Assembly: GCF_001904725.1 (NCBI RefSeq)
Contig: NZ_MRCE01000058.1
Span: 1-36,266, forward strand
Direction: 5' to 3'
From: Phormidium ambiguum IAM M-71
GTDB taxonomy: Bacteria; Cyanobacteriota; Cyanobacteriia; Cyanobacteriales; Aerosakkonemataceae
DNA length: 36,266 nucleotides
In this document: one piece after another, positions 1-10,000 of the stretch
Layout of the letters: every line of letters begins with the position of its first letter
How positions within the stretch are numbered: position 1 is the first letter of the stretch
Position numbers and translations under genes: made by a program
Notes under the pieces: model-generated
Seen by the model: only the letters and a program-made list of their open reading frames with translations
Told to the model about the DNA's origin: nothing
Databases searched by the model: none

Positions 1-19
1 ATCCCAGCCTCAATAGAAC

Positions 20-56
20 TTAACACAGTCTCGTTTTCTTTTGTCCGACTACTTAT
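20..56. repeat. Left copy of 37-bp terminal inverted repeat
   Basis: This 37-bp stretch is a perfect reverse complement of 36214-36250. It starts TTAACACAGTCTCG and ends CCGACTACTTAT. The recombinase reading frame ends inside it: its TAG stop is at 51-49, a few codons after the catalytic Tyr. The flanks outside the two copies (1-19 and 36251-36266) are unrelated. That fits the two different ends of one insertion element better than a longer dispersed repeat. No transposase is visible, so the family cannot be named. Confidence 0.85.
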
Positions 57-984
57 CATTTGGTCGAGCGTGCAAATAAGTACTAGTAGTAGCCACATTT
101 GTATGTCCCAGCGTACTCTGAATCAACGGTAGCGGCACGTTGCGATTTGCCGCATGAGTAGCGTGGGAATGTCGCAACCAGTGGGGACTGACATTTTTAT
201 TAATCCCCGCCCGTTCTGCTGCGGCTTGAATAATCCGGCGAATTTCCGTTTGCGAAATCGCTCGTTTTCCTCGACCCTCAAACACCGGATCGTTGGGACT
301 GGCAATATTCCCCATAGTCATCAACTCCGTCCAAGTTTGAGCCGGAATAATTACATTTCTGACCTTATCTCCCTTCCCCAACAACACCGCCAAACCACAA
401 CCGCTCTCTAATTCAATTAAATGTTTCCACCTCAAACTAGTCAGTTCCGAAATCTGACAACCCGTATCATATAAAAACCTCATTAACAGTTTTTTTTCTT
501 TTGACGGTTCCATCCCAATCATCATCAATACCTGGGATTCCGTCAAAATTCGTTCCTAACGCCGATCGCGAAACCTAGACGGCTCCAACACCTTTGCTAC
601 ATTAAACGGTAACAACCTCGCCTTATCGCAAGCAAAACTAAACAAACTGCGTACTCCCAACAACCGCCTCGCTACCGTATTCGGCGAAATAGTTTCCCCT
701 GCTTTTTTCTGATTGAGCGATCGCTCTAAAGCTTGCTTGTAAGCAATTAAATCATTACCCGTAACCAGCGGCAGCGGCTTGTTTTCGATAAACCCTAAAA
801 AATAATCGATATCCTGCTGGTAGGCGCGACGAGTGTGACGCGATTTTTTGTTTGCCAACCATAATTCAATTAACTCTTCATTTGTTTCTACCTGCACCAA
901 TGGAGTTGAGGAAATCAACCCCTCAGCAAGCAAAGCAGTTTTATTCCATAATTTGACCGGGACTAGTACGGCTGTACTTGACAT
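49..984 (-). pseudogene. Decayed tyrosine recombinase/integrase (in-frame amber stop)
   Basis: Two open pieces in the same frame are separated by a single TAG (558-556): an N-terminal SAM-like core-binding half (984-559) and a catalytic half (555-52). Read through, they make about 311 residues, the usual size of a phage/plasmid XerC/D-type integrase. The catalytic half keeps the beta-hairpin Lys (GKGDKVR), the HWLRH box, the LGH His and the nucleophile Tyr in TYLHARP. The first catalytic Arg, normally in GLRISEL, is Gln here (TGCQISEL). The C-terminus also stops abruptly inside the 37-bp repeat, whereas relatives usually run several residues past HARP. Amber codon, lost Arg and clipped tail together indicate a dead gene, although a sequencing error at the TAG cannot be excluded. 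Site-specific recombination of the host element is its presumed ancestral role. Confidence 0.8.
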
Positions 985-1062
985 AATTTGGTATAAAAAT
1001 TTGGTTGATAACGCCTATTATCATCCAATATGCTGAAAACAGGGAGTACTGTAGGCGCAAAA

Positions 1063-1356
1063 TTAGTCCTTCGTCCCATCTGAGGGGGAAGTTGGGATGC
1101 CCTGCATCGGCATTCGTTCCGCGATCAATTCTTCTAGCTGTGCGATTCTCTTGTCTAGGCTATCTATACGTTTATCTATATTTATAGCTGGCTCTTTGCC
1201 AAATTTAGCCCCCTTTGTTGGCGCTCTATTTAAGCATTCCTCTATATACTCGACAAGTAAGGCTGAAGCATTAGTACCGCTACGTCTTGCCCACTCCTGA
1301 AAGGCTTTCCATTGGGACGCATCGATGCGAAATGTAGCTAATTTCTTATCGTTCAT
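1063..1356 (-). CDS. Small ribbon-helix-helix-like protein with coiled-coil tail
   Basis: The 97-residue product begins MNDKKLATFRIDASQW, a beta-strand followed by two predicted helices (about 12-24 and 28-43), as in RHH/Arc-type DNA-binding proteins. Residues 57-82 (INIDKRIDSLDKRIAQLEEL) form a short heptad-like coiled coil. It lies 67 bp downstream of the primase/helicase gene on the same strand and upstream of the recombinase remnant, so it probably belongs to the plasmid replication or maintenance block. Such proteins often act as copy-number or partition regulators. That role is inferred from fold and position only. No strong ribosome binding site is seen before the ATG. Confidence 0.6.
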   Translation of the reverse strand: MNDKKLATFRIDASQWKAFQEWARRSGTNASALLVEYIEECLNRAPTKGAKFGKEPAINIDKRIDSLDKRIAQLEELIAERMPMQGIPTSPSDGTKD

Positions 1357-1423
1357 GTCTGCCTATATTGGTGTGAGCGCCAAAAGTTATTGTATCCATA
1401 TTATCTAGATAAATAAACTGTAT

Positions 1424-4400
1424 CTATACATAAATATATACATATTGTTTTTTGCAGCTCGCTGAAATCAACCTTTCCAGTTGTGATGAGTAATTTTGAG
1501 TAAGTTTCCCCGAACGGAAGCAAGTCACCCATGTTTCGCAGGAAGTAACCATCGAGTTACCAACGATGGGTGACTCCTCAAATGTAGAACTATCAAGGCT
1601 TAGAAGCGTCAAAGCTGATAAAGTAACCAAAGTAACCAAAAAACTGTATTCAACAAATAACGCAAGGAAATTTGTCTGCTTAAAAAACTCGGATGGAATG
1701 CAACTTCGAGTTGTCACCAAGTCTGATTCCTGCGAGCAAGCGGTGACTTGGTGACTGGCAAAAGATAAAGCAGGTGAAATGCTTTGCTGCTCTAGGTTGT
1801 AGGAAGTAACCCAGGATTGGTGACTGTGGGTGACTCGATCCGAGTCTTGGTTACTTGAAGAAGAATTTGCATCGGGAATATCTGTTTGAGAATGGGGGCT
1901 ACCGCTAGAAGGATTGCCATCATTGGGATCTGGCGAATTATATGGCGAACCGCCTCCGGGGGATGGATCGTCCGGTTCATCATCTTCTAAAAGCCAATCT
2001 AGGTTGAGAGACTTCCACAATCTTTCCGGTACGAACAAACACTTTTTATTGATTCGTTCCGGTGGATTGGGGAAAATAGCATCTCCTTTGTCGTCATAGC
2101 GAATGGTGAGTAGAGCACGCTGGTAAGCTAGTACTTGGTCGCGATCTGAATGCAGTTTGGCACTCTTGTTTTTAATAGCTCCCATGTCCGCTAACACCCG
2201 TTCGAGAATTGGACGGTTGTAAGCTGGGGAAAACTGGCGATCGAATTCAGTCCAAATTGAAGGTAAATGTAAGGCTAATACCTTTCCATATTCTCTACTT
2301 TCAACGACTTCGGCATTCCAAGAACCAACGTAATTGGCAGACATTAAAGCAGGTAGTTTGTCAAAGAAATCCGTGACGCTATTGAGCCCTGTCAAACCTT
2401 CATTAAGAGTAGGACAAAGATTCTTAATTACCCAAGCTTCCACGTCAATATCGAACCCAGCCAAGTCAGCAACTTTCTGAGCATAAAATACTAAAGGAGC
2501 TAAGTTATCGGCAGCGCGTTCGTGAGCCTTGGGAAGATGTTGCTCTAAGCGTTCCCGTACAGCATAAACTGCTTCTTGAGGATAACCAATCTTTATTAAA
2601 TCTACAAAGGCACTTCCTGCCTGCAAACAAGCTTTTCTGAGCTCGTTCCAAGCTCGTCTGTTGCCATCTTTAATTACAGGCATGAATAGGGGAATAATGC
2701 GACTTTTAGTAGCAGGATTAGTTTCTCCCAAACTCTGATTAGTGGTAGGAATTATTGGGGAATGAGGCTTTTGAGAATTACCACGCACTTGTCTGGGGAA
2801 CCCATTGTAGAGGCGGTGCATGAATTCATCTAAAGTTTCTTTATCTTGTCTTTTATTTCCGAAAGGATCGTCCCACAAACTAGGAATAGAACCCAAACAT
2901 TTCAATCGTTCGTAAGCCATACTCATACTAATAGAAGCTAAACCACCCGCTTCCATATCTCCCCAACCAGCTAAAGATAAAGCCGAACGCACGGCAACAG
3001 TTTTTTTACTGCCAGGGTCGCCACAAGGATTTAAAATGGGGAAGAATTTTTCTATTTTAAGAATTTCTTGAAAATGAAGGGAAGCTGCAACGTAACCATC
3101 GCATAACAAGAAATAAATAAAATTAGAACCTGCAAATTTGGATTGAGCTTCTAATAGATTTCGCAAAGCAGTAGAATTGGAAGGAAGAATTTCTGGTGGT
3201 ATGATGTGGTCTGCTGCTCCTAACAAAGGATTGTAAACCCAAAGAGATTCTTCTCGATTGGTGGGAACGCCGTTGGGGTTGAATTGGTAGTTAGCAAAAA
3301 CCCAAGTGCCATCTTCTTGCTGACCCCAGCGATCTATGCAGCGATATGTTTTTCCAGAACGATTTACGTGATAGTCTTTCAAACGTTCGTGAATTAAGGC
3401 CACCAGTTGGTCTTGGGATAACCGACAGCTAAGATGAACGCCGAATTTTTGATTGATAGCAGTGGTAAAATCTTTTACGGAAATACATTCAAGGGACTTG
3501 AGAAAAATTTCTTTTTCAGTAGACTCAAACGAGCGTTTAATTTTGACCAGGTAGCCGCCGCCTGTATCGGAACCAGGTGCAGCCATGACTTCCCCAGTAA
3601 TAATAAAATCAAAGTCAGTTAAGGGTTTAAATTTAAAAGTACCATTATCTTCCTTATACCATTTTCCAATTTCACCGTTCCAAGCCTGCGGAGCATCCCA
3701 GTCGTTGTCTTCCCAAAGCTCGTCATTATAACTACTACCGTTATTAGTTCCTCCTCCAGAATCCCCGCCATCATTCTGTTTGCGATGAGAGTTGGAGGAA
3801 GCGCGGCTGTTGCTATTGTTACGGCGAGAGTTACCACCCCTACTGCTGTTGTCGTTACCTCTTAATAAGGAAACGGTACTACTGGCAACAACTGGCATGG
3901 CATCTGAAGCTGTAGGAATTATTTGTATAGTTCCTACAGCTTGTTTGATTTGGGGCCAAAAGTAAGTAGCTAGTGCCTCTGAGTGTTGTCGCTCTACTGA
4001 GGAAGTGAAGAGGGAAGCTTCGCGCAGGATGGTTTCGCGAATGGCATCTGAGAGTTGTTCGTTTTCCTGACCGTGGGTAGCGATAATTTGACGAGCCATC
4101 CAACGGAATCCATGCGTAGCATTGTCAAAGTTGGTGTGCTGTTTCCAAGCTTCAATTCCATATTTGATGATAAATCGATCCGGGTCTCCATCACCATCAG
4201 AATCTTTGGGTAAACAGGGAGCGACATAAGGAGTAATCCCGGCGGCTTGCAGGCTTTTAATGCAGCTAATAATTCCTTTGTCTCCTGCTAAGTCCGGGTC
4301 TAAACAGATGTTCACTCTTTCAATTCGGTAGCGAGAGAGCGTTTGAACCTGTTCTTTTGATAAGCTGGCAGCCACACAAGCAATTACTTTAGTATCACCG

Positions 4401-5440
4401 TAACTTTGAGCTAGAGCGGCATCGGTAACTCCTTCTACTAAGACAACATCTGTATGTCTGGCTTTGAGTGCGCGCTCGAAATAAAGGGGAGACTCTTTGG
4501 TTGAAAGCCAAGAACCGCTTTCATCTTTGGGATTCCAGCAAGCATATTTTTTAGGTATTTGCGGCTCCAACCAAGGGTTTTCGGTTTTTTGAGCTTGAGT
4601 AAGTTTGTTCCAAGCTTTCCAAGCTGTATCGCGTTCTTTCTTCCAACCCGGGCAATCCTTCTTGAGGGGAATGTCAGCTTTGGATGCAGGCCAGTGACCG
4701 TACATGGTCAGGGGTTCGGCATGGGGAGTAAGCCAAGGAAAAATAACGTAGCCTTCCCATTTGCGGGTGAGTACACCACATTCCAAAGCTAATTCGATAT
4801 TGAATCCTTGTTCGCCGAGCGTTCCTTCTACTAAAGCAGTGGTGGGGTAGAGTCCGATCTTTAAGTCCCGAAGTTGATTTTCTGTAAAACCCCGTTTTTC
4901 GGTTAAATGAGATCTTACGGCTATTCCTTGTTCGCTCCACAGATATTCGGCACATAAGGTATAAACTGCTGCGAAAATACCCCGACGTTCTTCCCATTTT
5001 TGGGCGCGTTCTACTTGCTGGGCCGAGTAACTGCGTTCTGGAAAGAGGTGTTCTACTCCAGCAATTCGGGATAATTCCCGCAGTGCTTCTACCCAATCTT
5101 TTCCTTTAGGATGTTCCCAGTGTCCTACTTTCAAACTGTGGATATAGGTAATCGGATCTCCAGCAAATCCCATGCCAGAATCGTAAAATCGCAGGGTTGA
5201 AGGCCAGACCGCAAAGGATGTACCTGATTTGCTCTCGCGGAACGGGCTGCCTCCTCGCCAACGATCTGGACTAATTTGAAATCGATGGGATGGGTCGGTG
5301 TAAACTATTTCTGGCGTAAGCCTGGGAAGTACATCATTCTGCCAGTGGTCGCGGAGGGCGTTCGTGTTTTTCTGAAGCCGTGGTTGAGATGCACCGGATG
5401 GTTGCTCTGCTTTGTTAAAAGAGTCTTGATTGCTTGTCAC
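1424..5440 (-). CDS. Plasmid-type primase/helicase replication protein (Toprim plus P-loop)
   Basis: The 1338-residue protein starts at GTG; an in-frame TAG lies ten codons upstream. The N-terminal 120 residues resemble the DnaG zinc-binding domain (SPFRESKSGTSFAVWP, then FAGDPITYI) but lack the Cys/His ligands. A Toprim domain follows, with the acidic VLVEGVTDAAL motif near residue 334 and NICLDPDLAGDKG near 377. A Ser/Asn/Gly-rich linker spans about 524-583. The C-terminal half is ATPase-like, with a Walker A-like NPCGDPGSKKT near 807 (second Gly replaced by Lys) and SLWDDP further on, as in DUF927/primase-helicase proteins of plasmids and integrated elements. Residues after about 1145 are low-complexity and look poorly constrained; their DNA is packed with AAGTNACC repeats. 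The likely role is priming and unwinding during replication of the mobile element. Confidence 0.75.
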   Translation of the reverse strand: MTSNQDSFNKAEQPSGASQPRLQKNTNALRDHWQNDVLPRLTPEIVYTDPSHRFQISPDRWRGGSPFRESKSGTSFAVWPSTLRFYDSGMGFAGDPITYIHSLKVGHWEHPKGKDWVEALRELSRIAGVEHLFPERSYSAQQVERAQKWEERRGIFAAVYTLCAEYLWSEQGIAVRSHLTEKRGFTENQLRDLKIGLYPTTALVEGTLGEQGFNIELALECGVLTRKWEGYVIFPWLTPHAEPLTMYGHWPASKADIPLKKDCPGWKKERDTAWKAWNKLTQAQKTENPWLEPQIPKKYACWNPKDESGSWLSTKESPLYFERALKARHTDVVLVEGVTDAALAQSYGDTKVIACVAASLSKEQVQTLSRYRIERVNICLDPDLAGDKGIISCIKSLQAAGITPYVAPCLPKDSDGDGDPDRFIIKYGIEAWKQHTNFDNATHGFRWMARQIIATHGQENEQLSDAIRETILREASLFTSSVERQHSEALATYFWPQIKQAVGTIQIIPTASDAMPVVASSTVSLLRGNDNSSRGGNSRRNNSNSRASSNSHRKQNDGGDSGGGTNNGSSYNDELWEDNDWDAPQAWNGEIGKWYKEDNGTFKFKPLTDFDFIITGEVMAAPGSDTGGGYLVKIKRSFESTEKEIFLKSLECISVKDFTTAINQKFGVHLSCRLSQDQLVALIHERLKDYHVNRSGKTYRCIDRWGQQEDGTWVFANYQFNPNGVPTNREESLWVYNPLLGAADHIIPPEILPSNSTALRNLLEAQSKFAGSNFIYFLLCDGYVAASLHFQEILKIEKFFPILNPCGDPGSKKTVAVRSALSLAGWGDMEAGGLASISMSMAYERLKCLGSIPSLWDDPFGNKRQDKETLDEFMHRLYNGFPRQVRGNSQKPHSPIIPTTNQSLGETNPATKSRIIPLFMPVIKDGNRRAWNELRKACLQAGSAFVDLIKIGYPQEAVYAVRERLEQHLPKAHERAADNLAPLVFYAQKVADLAGFDIDVEAWVIKNLCPTLNEGLTGLNSVTDFFDKLPALMSANYVGSWNAEVVESREYGKVLALHLPSIWTEFDRQFSPAYNRPILERVLADMGAIKNKSAKLHSDRDQVLAYQRALLTIRYDDKGDAIFPNPPERINKKCLFVPERLWKSLNLDWLLEDDEPDDPSPGGGSPYNSPDPNDGNPSSGSPHSQTDIPDANSSSSNQDSDRVTHSHQSWVTSYNLEQQSISPALSFASHQVTACSQESDLVTTRSCIPSEFFKQTNFLALFVEYSFLVTLVTLSALTLLSLDSSTFEESPIVGNSMVTSCETWVTCFRSGKLTQNYSSQLERLISASCKKQYVYIYV
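1523..1860. repeat. AAGTNACC repeat/hairpin cluster in 3' end of replication gene
   Basis: About a dozen copies of a short motif occur in 340 bp on both strands. AAGTAACC is at 1543, 1621, 1630 and 1804, with inverted GGTTACTT at 1849. GGTGACT is at 1569, 1742, 1750, 1819 and 1829, with AGTCACC at 1523 and GTCACC at 1713. Tandem pairs have 9-bp (1621/1630) and 8-bp (1742/1750) periods. Perfect inverted repeats include 1523-1532 with 1566-1575 (10 bp), 1713-1723 with 1745-1755 (11 bp), and 1804-1811 with 1849-1856 (8 bp) enclosing 1832-1837 with 1841-1846. The cluster looks iteron-like and could be an origin or partition site; it could also be codon-level repetition of Val-Thr pairs. Confidence 0.7.
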
Positions 5441-5779
5441 GTTGCGATCTAGAGATAATATCTATTTTTTGTCGGAGTTCGGGCAAGTTATGAGACAGAA
5501 GCTAGTAATCTTGGATTTGGTGTAGGATACGTTGCTTCCATTAGCGGGTAAAAAGATTTACTGGTAATGGTTTTTGCCAGATCGATAAATTTTGTTGGCA
5601 AACTTCTAGAATTTGTTAAAGTTAAATAAACTCGACTGCTTAGGTTCCCATCATTGGAGTAATATTTTAATGTTGGGAATGGTAGTCGGTGTTTATGTGA
5701 GTTCCTCCGTTTGTTGGGAAATAACTTGACCAATAATAGAACTAGATTGACTACTAATCAAAAAAAGACATAAATCTTA
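5441..5779. other. Divergent intergenic region between primase and XRE genes
   Basis: This 339-bp AT-rich spacer separates the leftward replication gene from the rightward XRE regulator and should hold both promoters and any operator. TTGACT at 5747-5752 with TAAATC at 5771-5776 (18-bp spacing) could form a -35/-10 pair that would start transcription at or near the XRE ATG, giving a leaderless message. This is weakly supported. An 81-codon frame on the - strand here has low-quality composition and is not called. No repeat or RNA gene was recognised. Confidence 0.4.
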
Positions 5780-6121
5780 ATGTTGATCCACGAAGCTTTC
5801 AACGAAACTTTAAAACGTTATCGCATTGGCGGCAGAGCTTTAGCGCAAGCAGCTGATGTCAGTGAAAGTCTTGTGTCGCATTTCCGACACGGAAAAACAG
5901 GCGTAACAGATCAAATGCTTGACAAGCTTCTTCAGGGGATGCAAAAAATAGCTCCGGGGTCTCGTAAATATTTCTGCTCGCTTATAGCGGGAGAACCAGC
6001 CGAGGTGACGAGCGTAGAAAGAGTAATCGAGGCTATTTCTGAAGAGGAGATTCCAGAGTTACTGATGGCGATCGCGCAGCGGTGGAGAACTAGCGATAAT
6101 AAGGTTTTGCAAGCAAGTTAA
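5780..6121 (+). CDS. XRE-family HTH transcriptional regulator
   Basis: The 113-residue protein has a lambda-repressor/Cro-type helix-turn-helix at about residues 11-45 (GGRALAQAADVSESLVSHFR), where ALAQAADVS and SLVSHFRHG are the two HTH helices. A C-terminal helical part (EVTSVERVIEAISEEEIPELL) may mediate dimerisation. The start is ATG. No Shine-Dalgarno sequence is visible, so a leaderless message is possible. It is transcribed divergently from the primase/helicase gene, the classic position of a repressor controlling replication or transfer functions of a plasmid or prophage-like element. Autoregulation through the shared spacer is likely but not shown. Confidence 0.75.
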   Translation: MLIHEAFNETLKRYRIGGRALAQAADVSESLVSHFRHGKTGVTDQMLDKLLQGMQKIAPGSRKYFCSLIAGEPAEVTSVERVIEAISEEEIPELLMAIAQRWRTSDNKVLQAS

Positions 6122-6162
6122 AAAAAAAGACAGCAAATAATAAAGTATTATTTAACTAATAA

Positions 6163-6541
6163 AAATGGATTTGCGTAGGTGTATCTTATTTCACCTTTTG
6201 GTTTTTCAAGGATGAACTCAAGCAGTTACTAGATTGCCTATTTTTGCAGGCGAAAGGGTTCTGGCAATCAATTGGTACGACAAGCAAGGTAATACCCTCA
6301 ATACCTACTATTTTGACTGGTTGCCCTGGAGAGATTGTGGTTAGATACTCCATCTGATAAAGTCTGGCAGGCCAATAACTACTTTGACACTTAACTCGTC
6401 CGCTCTGATGGGATGCAAGCGTAACTTAGACAATTCCGAGTCCGGGTTCTGGAAACATCTCAATTGGTGAAGGTGAGAATAAATGCTTCACTTTTGTTTT
6501 CTCCAGGTATGCTCGATACTATTTATTTGGATGAGAGTTAG
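6163..6541 (+). pseudogene. Fragmented remnant of an unrecognised gene
   Basis: Protein-like sequence is spread over two frames with stops. An ATG at 6163 gives a short hydrophobic stretch ending at TGA 6213-6215. The same frame then continues as TQAVTRLPIFAGERVLAINW and, after it, YDKQGNTLNTYYFDWLPW to a TAG at 6342. A second frame from 6347 continues plausibly with TPSDKVWQANNYFDT and later FRVRVLETSQLVKVRI, LFSPGMLDTIYLDES, interrupted by two stops and ending at 6541. The composition and flow look like a degraded coding region with one frameshift and several nonsense codons. I cannot name the family. It marks the boundary between the mobile-element block and the surface-protein block. Confidence 0.45.
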
Positions 6542-7001
6542 TGAATTATACTCCTAAAAACTGGCTTTCCCGAAATCTGCTGCCAAACAAGAAGATTTTT
6601 TCGGATGACAACTTCATGAGAAATTTACATAAAATGCTAGTTTTTAAAGATTATTTAAAATCTGGAAGTAACTAAGTACATTCACTGCTGTATCTATTTT
6701 ATATAAAAGCTAAGTTGGATTTGATGAAAGTTCAGATCTAGCTGTAGGAAAACAAAAACGAGTTAGGAAAATTAAGTTTTACTATCAGGGTTAAAGGCAT
6801 CTCTAAGCGATTAAAAATTGGCCTGATTGTCAATTTCCGAACTAGTAACATTAAACAAATACATCTATTTGCAGAAGATGTAACAATAGAATCAGTATGT
6901 AGAAGCCCTAATAGTAACAACGCTAATTCAACAGACTCTTTTGGGTAGCCTAATCAGCTGACTGAAAAAGAATCAGTTGATTTAGCAATGGGAACTAACA
7001 A
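6542..7001. other. AT-rich intergenic region upstream of subtilase gene
   Basis: No gene is supported in these 460 bp. An imperfect hairpin (6952-6961 with 6973-6982, 10 bp with one G.U pair, 11-nt loop) lies 19 nt before the ATG of the next gene and could affect its translation. ACATAAAA at 6627 resembles the upstream half of the promoter motif seen elsewhere in this window, but no matching downstream half follows at the right distance. Confidence 0.35.
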
Positions 7002-10000
7002 ATGTCTACTTTTGATATCGGGTTGCTCAATACTTCCTATCAGATAACAGATACGCTTAATTCCATTTATCCTTCTGATATATATAACTTTGCCCTTAAT
7101 AATACCCAAAGCTTACAATTATCCCTAACAAACATCAGTATTCCAGTAGAATGGCAACTGAAAAACCAAGAAGGAAAAACTTTACAAAGTGGCTCCATAA
7201 ACCCCACCAACTCAGAAGTAATTAATTTAAATAATTTGTCAGATGGAGGATACACTATTGAGCTTTTCCAAAGCAGTGGTGATACTAACTACACTCTCGG
7301 TATTGATCCGATTACTGGATCAGATGTAGGAACACAATCTTCCAGCAATGGACAAAATAAACTTGATAAACAACAGAATAATCAAGACAGTAAAGTATTA
7401 GTTGATTTAGTTAACCAACCTCCTAAAAAGCTAGAATTTACCATTGATTCGTCTTATAAATTAGGTGAATCTATTAATGTGCAAAATGCTAAAGTATTTG
7501 ACGAAGAGAAAAATCTAGAAAAAGTTGATTTTTCGTTAAAAGCAGAAGAAGGTGGCTGGACTGATATTAGTGATGCTATGATTTTTAGCACTGATAATGA
7601 AGGATGGGCTACTTTTAATTATTCTTTAACTGACTTACCAATAGGTAATTACCATTTAAAAGCAAGTGCCTACGACAGCTTGGGCAAGAAAAGCAATGAG
7701 GTAGTGAAAAAATTTACAGTTGAGTATGTTAATCTTGCACCCAATAATTTAGAGTTTACTATTCCTAAAAGTAGTTACTTTGTTAATGAAACTGTTAACT
7801 TAACAGGTGGTAAAATTTATGATGAAAATGGTGCAATTGATTTACAAAAAGTAGATTTTTGGGTCCAGAAAAATAGTGGCGAATGGCAAGATATTAGCGA
7901 TGTCATTAGTTTTACGACTGATAGTATAGATAAACGTTGGGCGACGTTTGATTATAACTTAAACGGTTTAGAAGTGGGGAATTATCAACTCAAAGGAATA
8001 GCTTATGACCAGTTTGCAGCTAAGAGTAATGAAGTAATTCAAAGTTTTTCCATTGTAAATCCGTCAACTGAAACGCCAACAACACCAACGCCAACAACGC
8101 CAATAATACCTGTAAATCCTCAACCCGAAGAACCCGTAATACCTCCAATAACAATCCCACCACTGCCGCTTAACAAAGCGCCTGAATTCCTAGAATTTAG
8201 TATTTTACCTTTATATACAAATGCGGAAAATTTAAGCTTTAGTAATGCTAAAGTTTACGATCCAAATGGGGTTAGTGATATAGATAAAGTATATTTTTGG
8301 TTAGGAAATACTGCTGGTCAACAAGTTGGTACAAGTATAGTTGGAGAATTCACACCTGATAGTAAAGGTTGGGCTAGATTTGATTTTAGTTACAACTTGA
8401 GTAATCTAGCACCAGGTCGTTATCAACTGTGGGCGATCGCACAAGACAAAGCCGGAAATTATAGTAATCCAGCGATCGAAAACTTTTCTGTAATTACCGA
8501 TCCCGGATCGGGTGGTTTATCCGATGAAATTAGGCTAGCTATAGCCAATTCAGCTAACATCGAAAATTACACTCCTGAACAATTAGCTAAAGCAAAAAGT
8601 TGGGTAGTAGGAGTAACACCTGGTCAATCTTCTCAAAATTTAGCTACTGCGATCGGTGCTTATGATTGGGGCGCTAGCGAACAATTACCAAATACTTATA
8701 TTTGGGAATTTCCTAACACTATTGCTCCTACTATGATTTCTGAACAATTAAATTCTCTCAATGGAGTAGAATTTGCTTACCCGCTAATACCCATGCGGTT
8801 AATTCCCCAATCCGAACCAAACGATCCACTTTTTGCTAACCAGTGGCATCTATTAAATAAAGGGCAAACAGGTGGAACTCAGGATGCTGATTTAAATGTT
8901 GTTCCAGCATGGAACTTAGCACGGGGTAAAGGTGTAGTTATTGGCGTGGTAGATGATGGTTTGCAATATACACACCCTGATTTGGAAAAGCGGTATTTAG
9001 CTAGTTTGAGTCGTGATTTTAATGAAACAATTGGCTTTGATGGTCGCTATGCTTATAGAGATAAGCCCTTGTATAAAGAAATTTACGACCAAAGTTACAT
9101 CTACGATAACGATGTCAATCCAACTTACAAAGCTACGATTGTAGATAATTTTAACAATGTTCCAAAAGATATAAGCTATAATTTGCTACCTCTGGATGTG
9201 CCTTTAACAGGAGTTATTAGGGATATCAATGTTTTGTTAGACATTGATCATCTTAGATCCAAAGATTTAGCAGCATATTTGAGTAGCCCAATAGAGAAGA
9301 TCTTCAATCCTTTAATTGGTACAGGAGCTACTCGCAACAGGCTACCTCTAGGAGGAACAGACCCGGACGATCTGCTGCTTACATTGTTTGAGAATAATGT
9401 GGGAAGAAAAGATGGCAGCTTTTTTAATTTTAATCCAATTAGGTTAGATCAAGAAGCTAGCACACTGATTACCCAAGCTCTGCCGCCTTTTTATGGCAGC
9501 TATCAACCGCAGATGTCACTGTCTAAATTTTACGATCAGTATGCAATGGGCAAATGGAACTTAACAGTTCGTGATAATAGGACAGGAATTTCAGGCAAAC
9601 TTTATGAGTTTGGTTTGGAACTTGATACTTATAACCCGCACGGAACTGCTGTGGCAGGTCTGATTGCTGCTAGTGGAAACAACAATATTGGTGGTACTGG
9701 TGTAGCACCGGAAGCTTCTCTAGCGGGACTGCGCTTAATAGCTGATGAAGTAGTAGATCGGCAAATATCAGATGCTTTTTCTTATCGTAATGATGCTATT
9801 CACATCTACAACAATAGTTGGAAAGAACGAGACTGGCTTAACAAGGCACCGATGAGTTTAAAATCCTTAGAAACGGCAATAAAATTTGGTCGAAATGGAT
9901 TAGGAAATATTCATGTATTTGCCGGAGGTAACGATAAATCTTATCGTAGCAATGTAAACTATAACGGATTTGCGAATTCTCGGTATGCGATCGCAGTTGG

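Noticed and set aside
5488-5733. 81-codon - strand frame in the primase/XRE spacer
   Set aside because: Composition and lack of RBS or domain features look non-coding, and it occupies the only place where both divergent promoters can lie.
6738-6920. 60-codon - strand frame in the spacer before the first subtilase
   Set aside because: Low-complexity AT-rich sequence without RBS or recognisable pattern.
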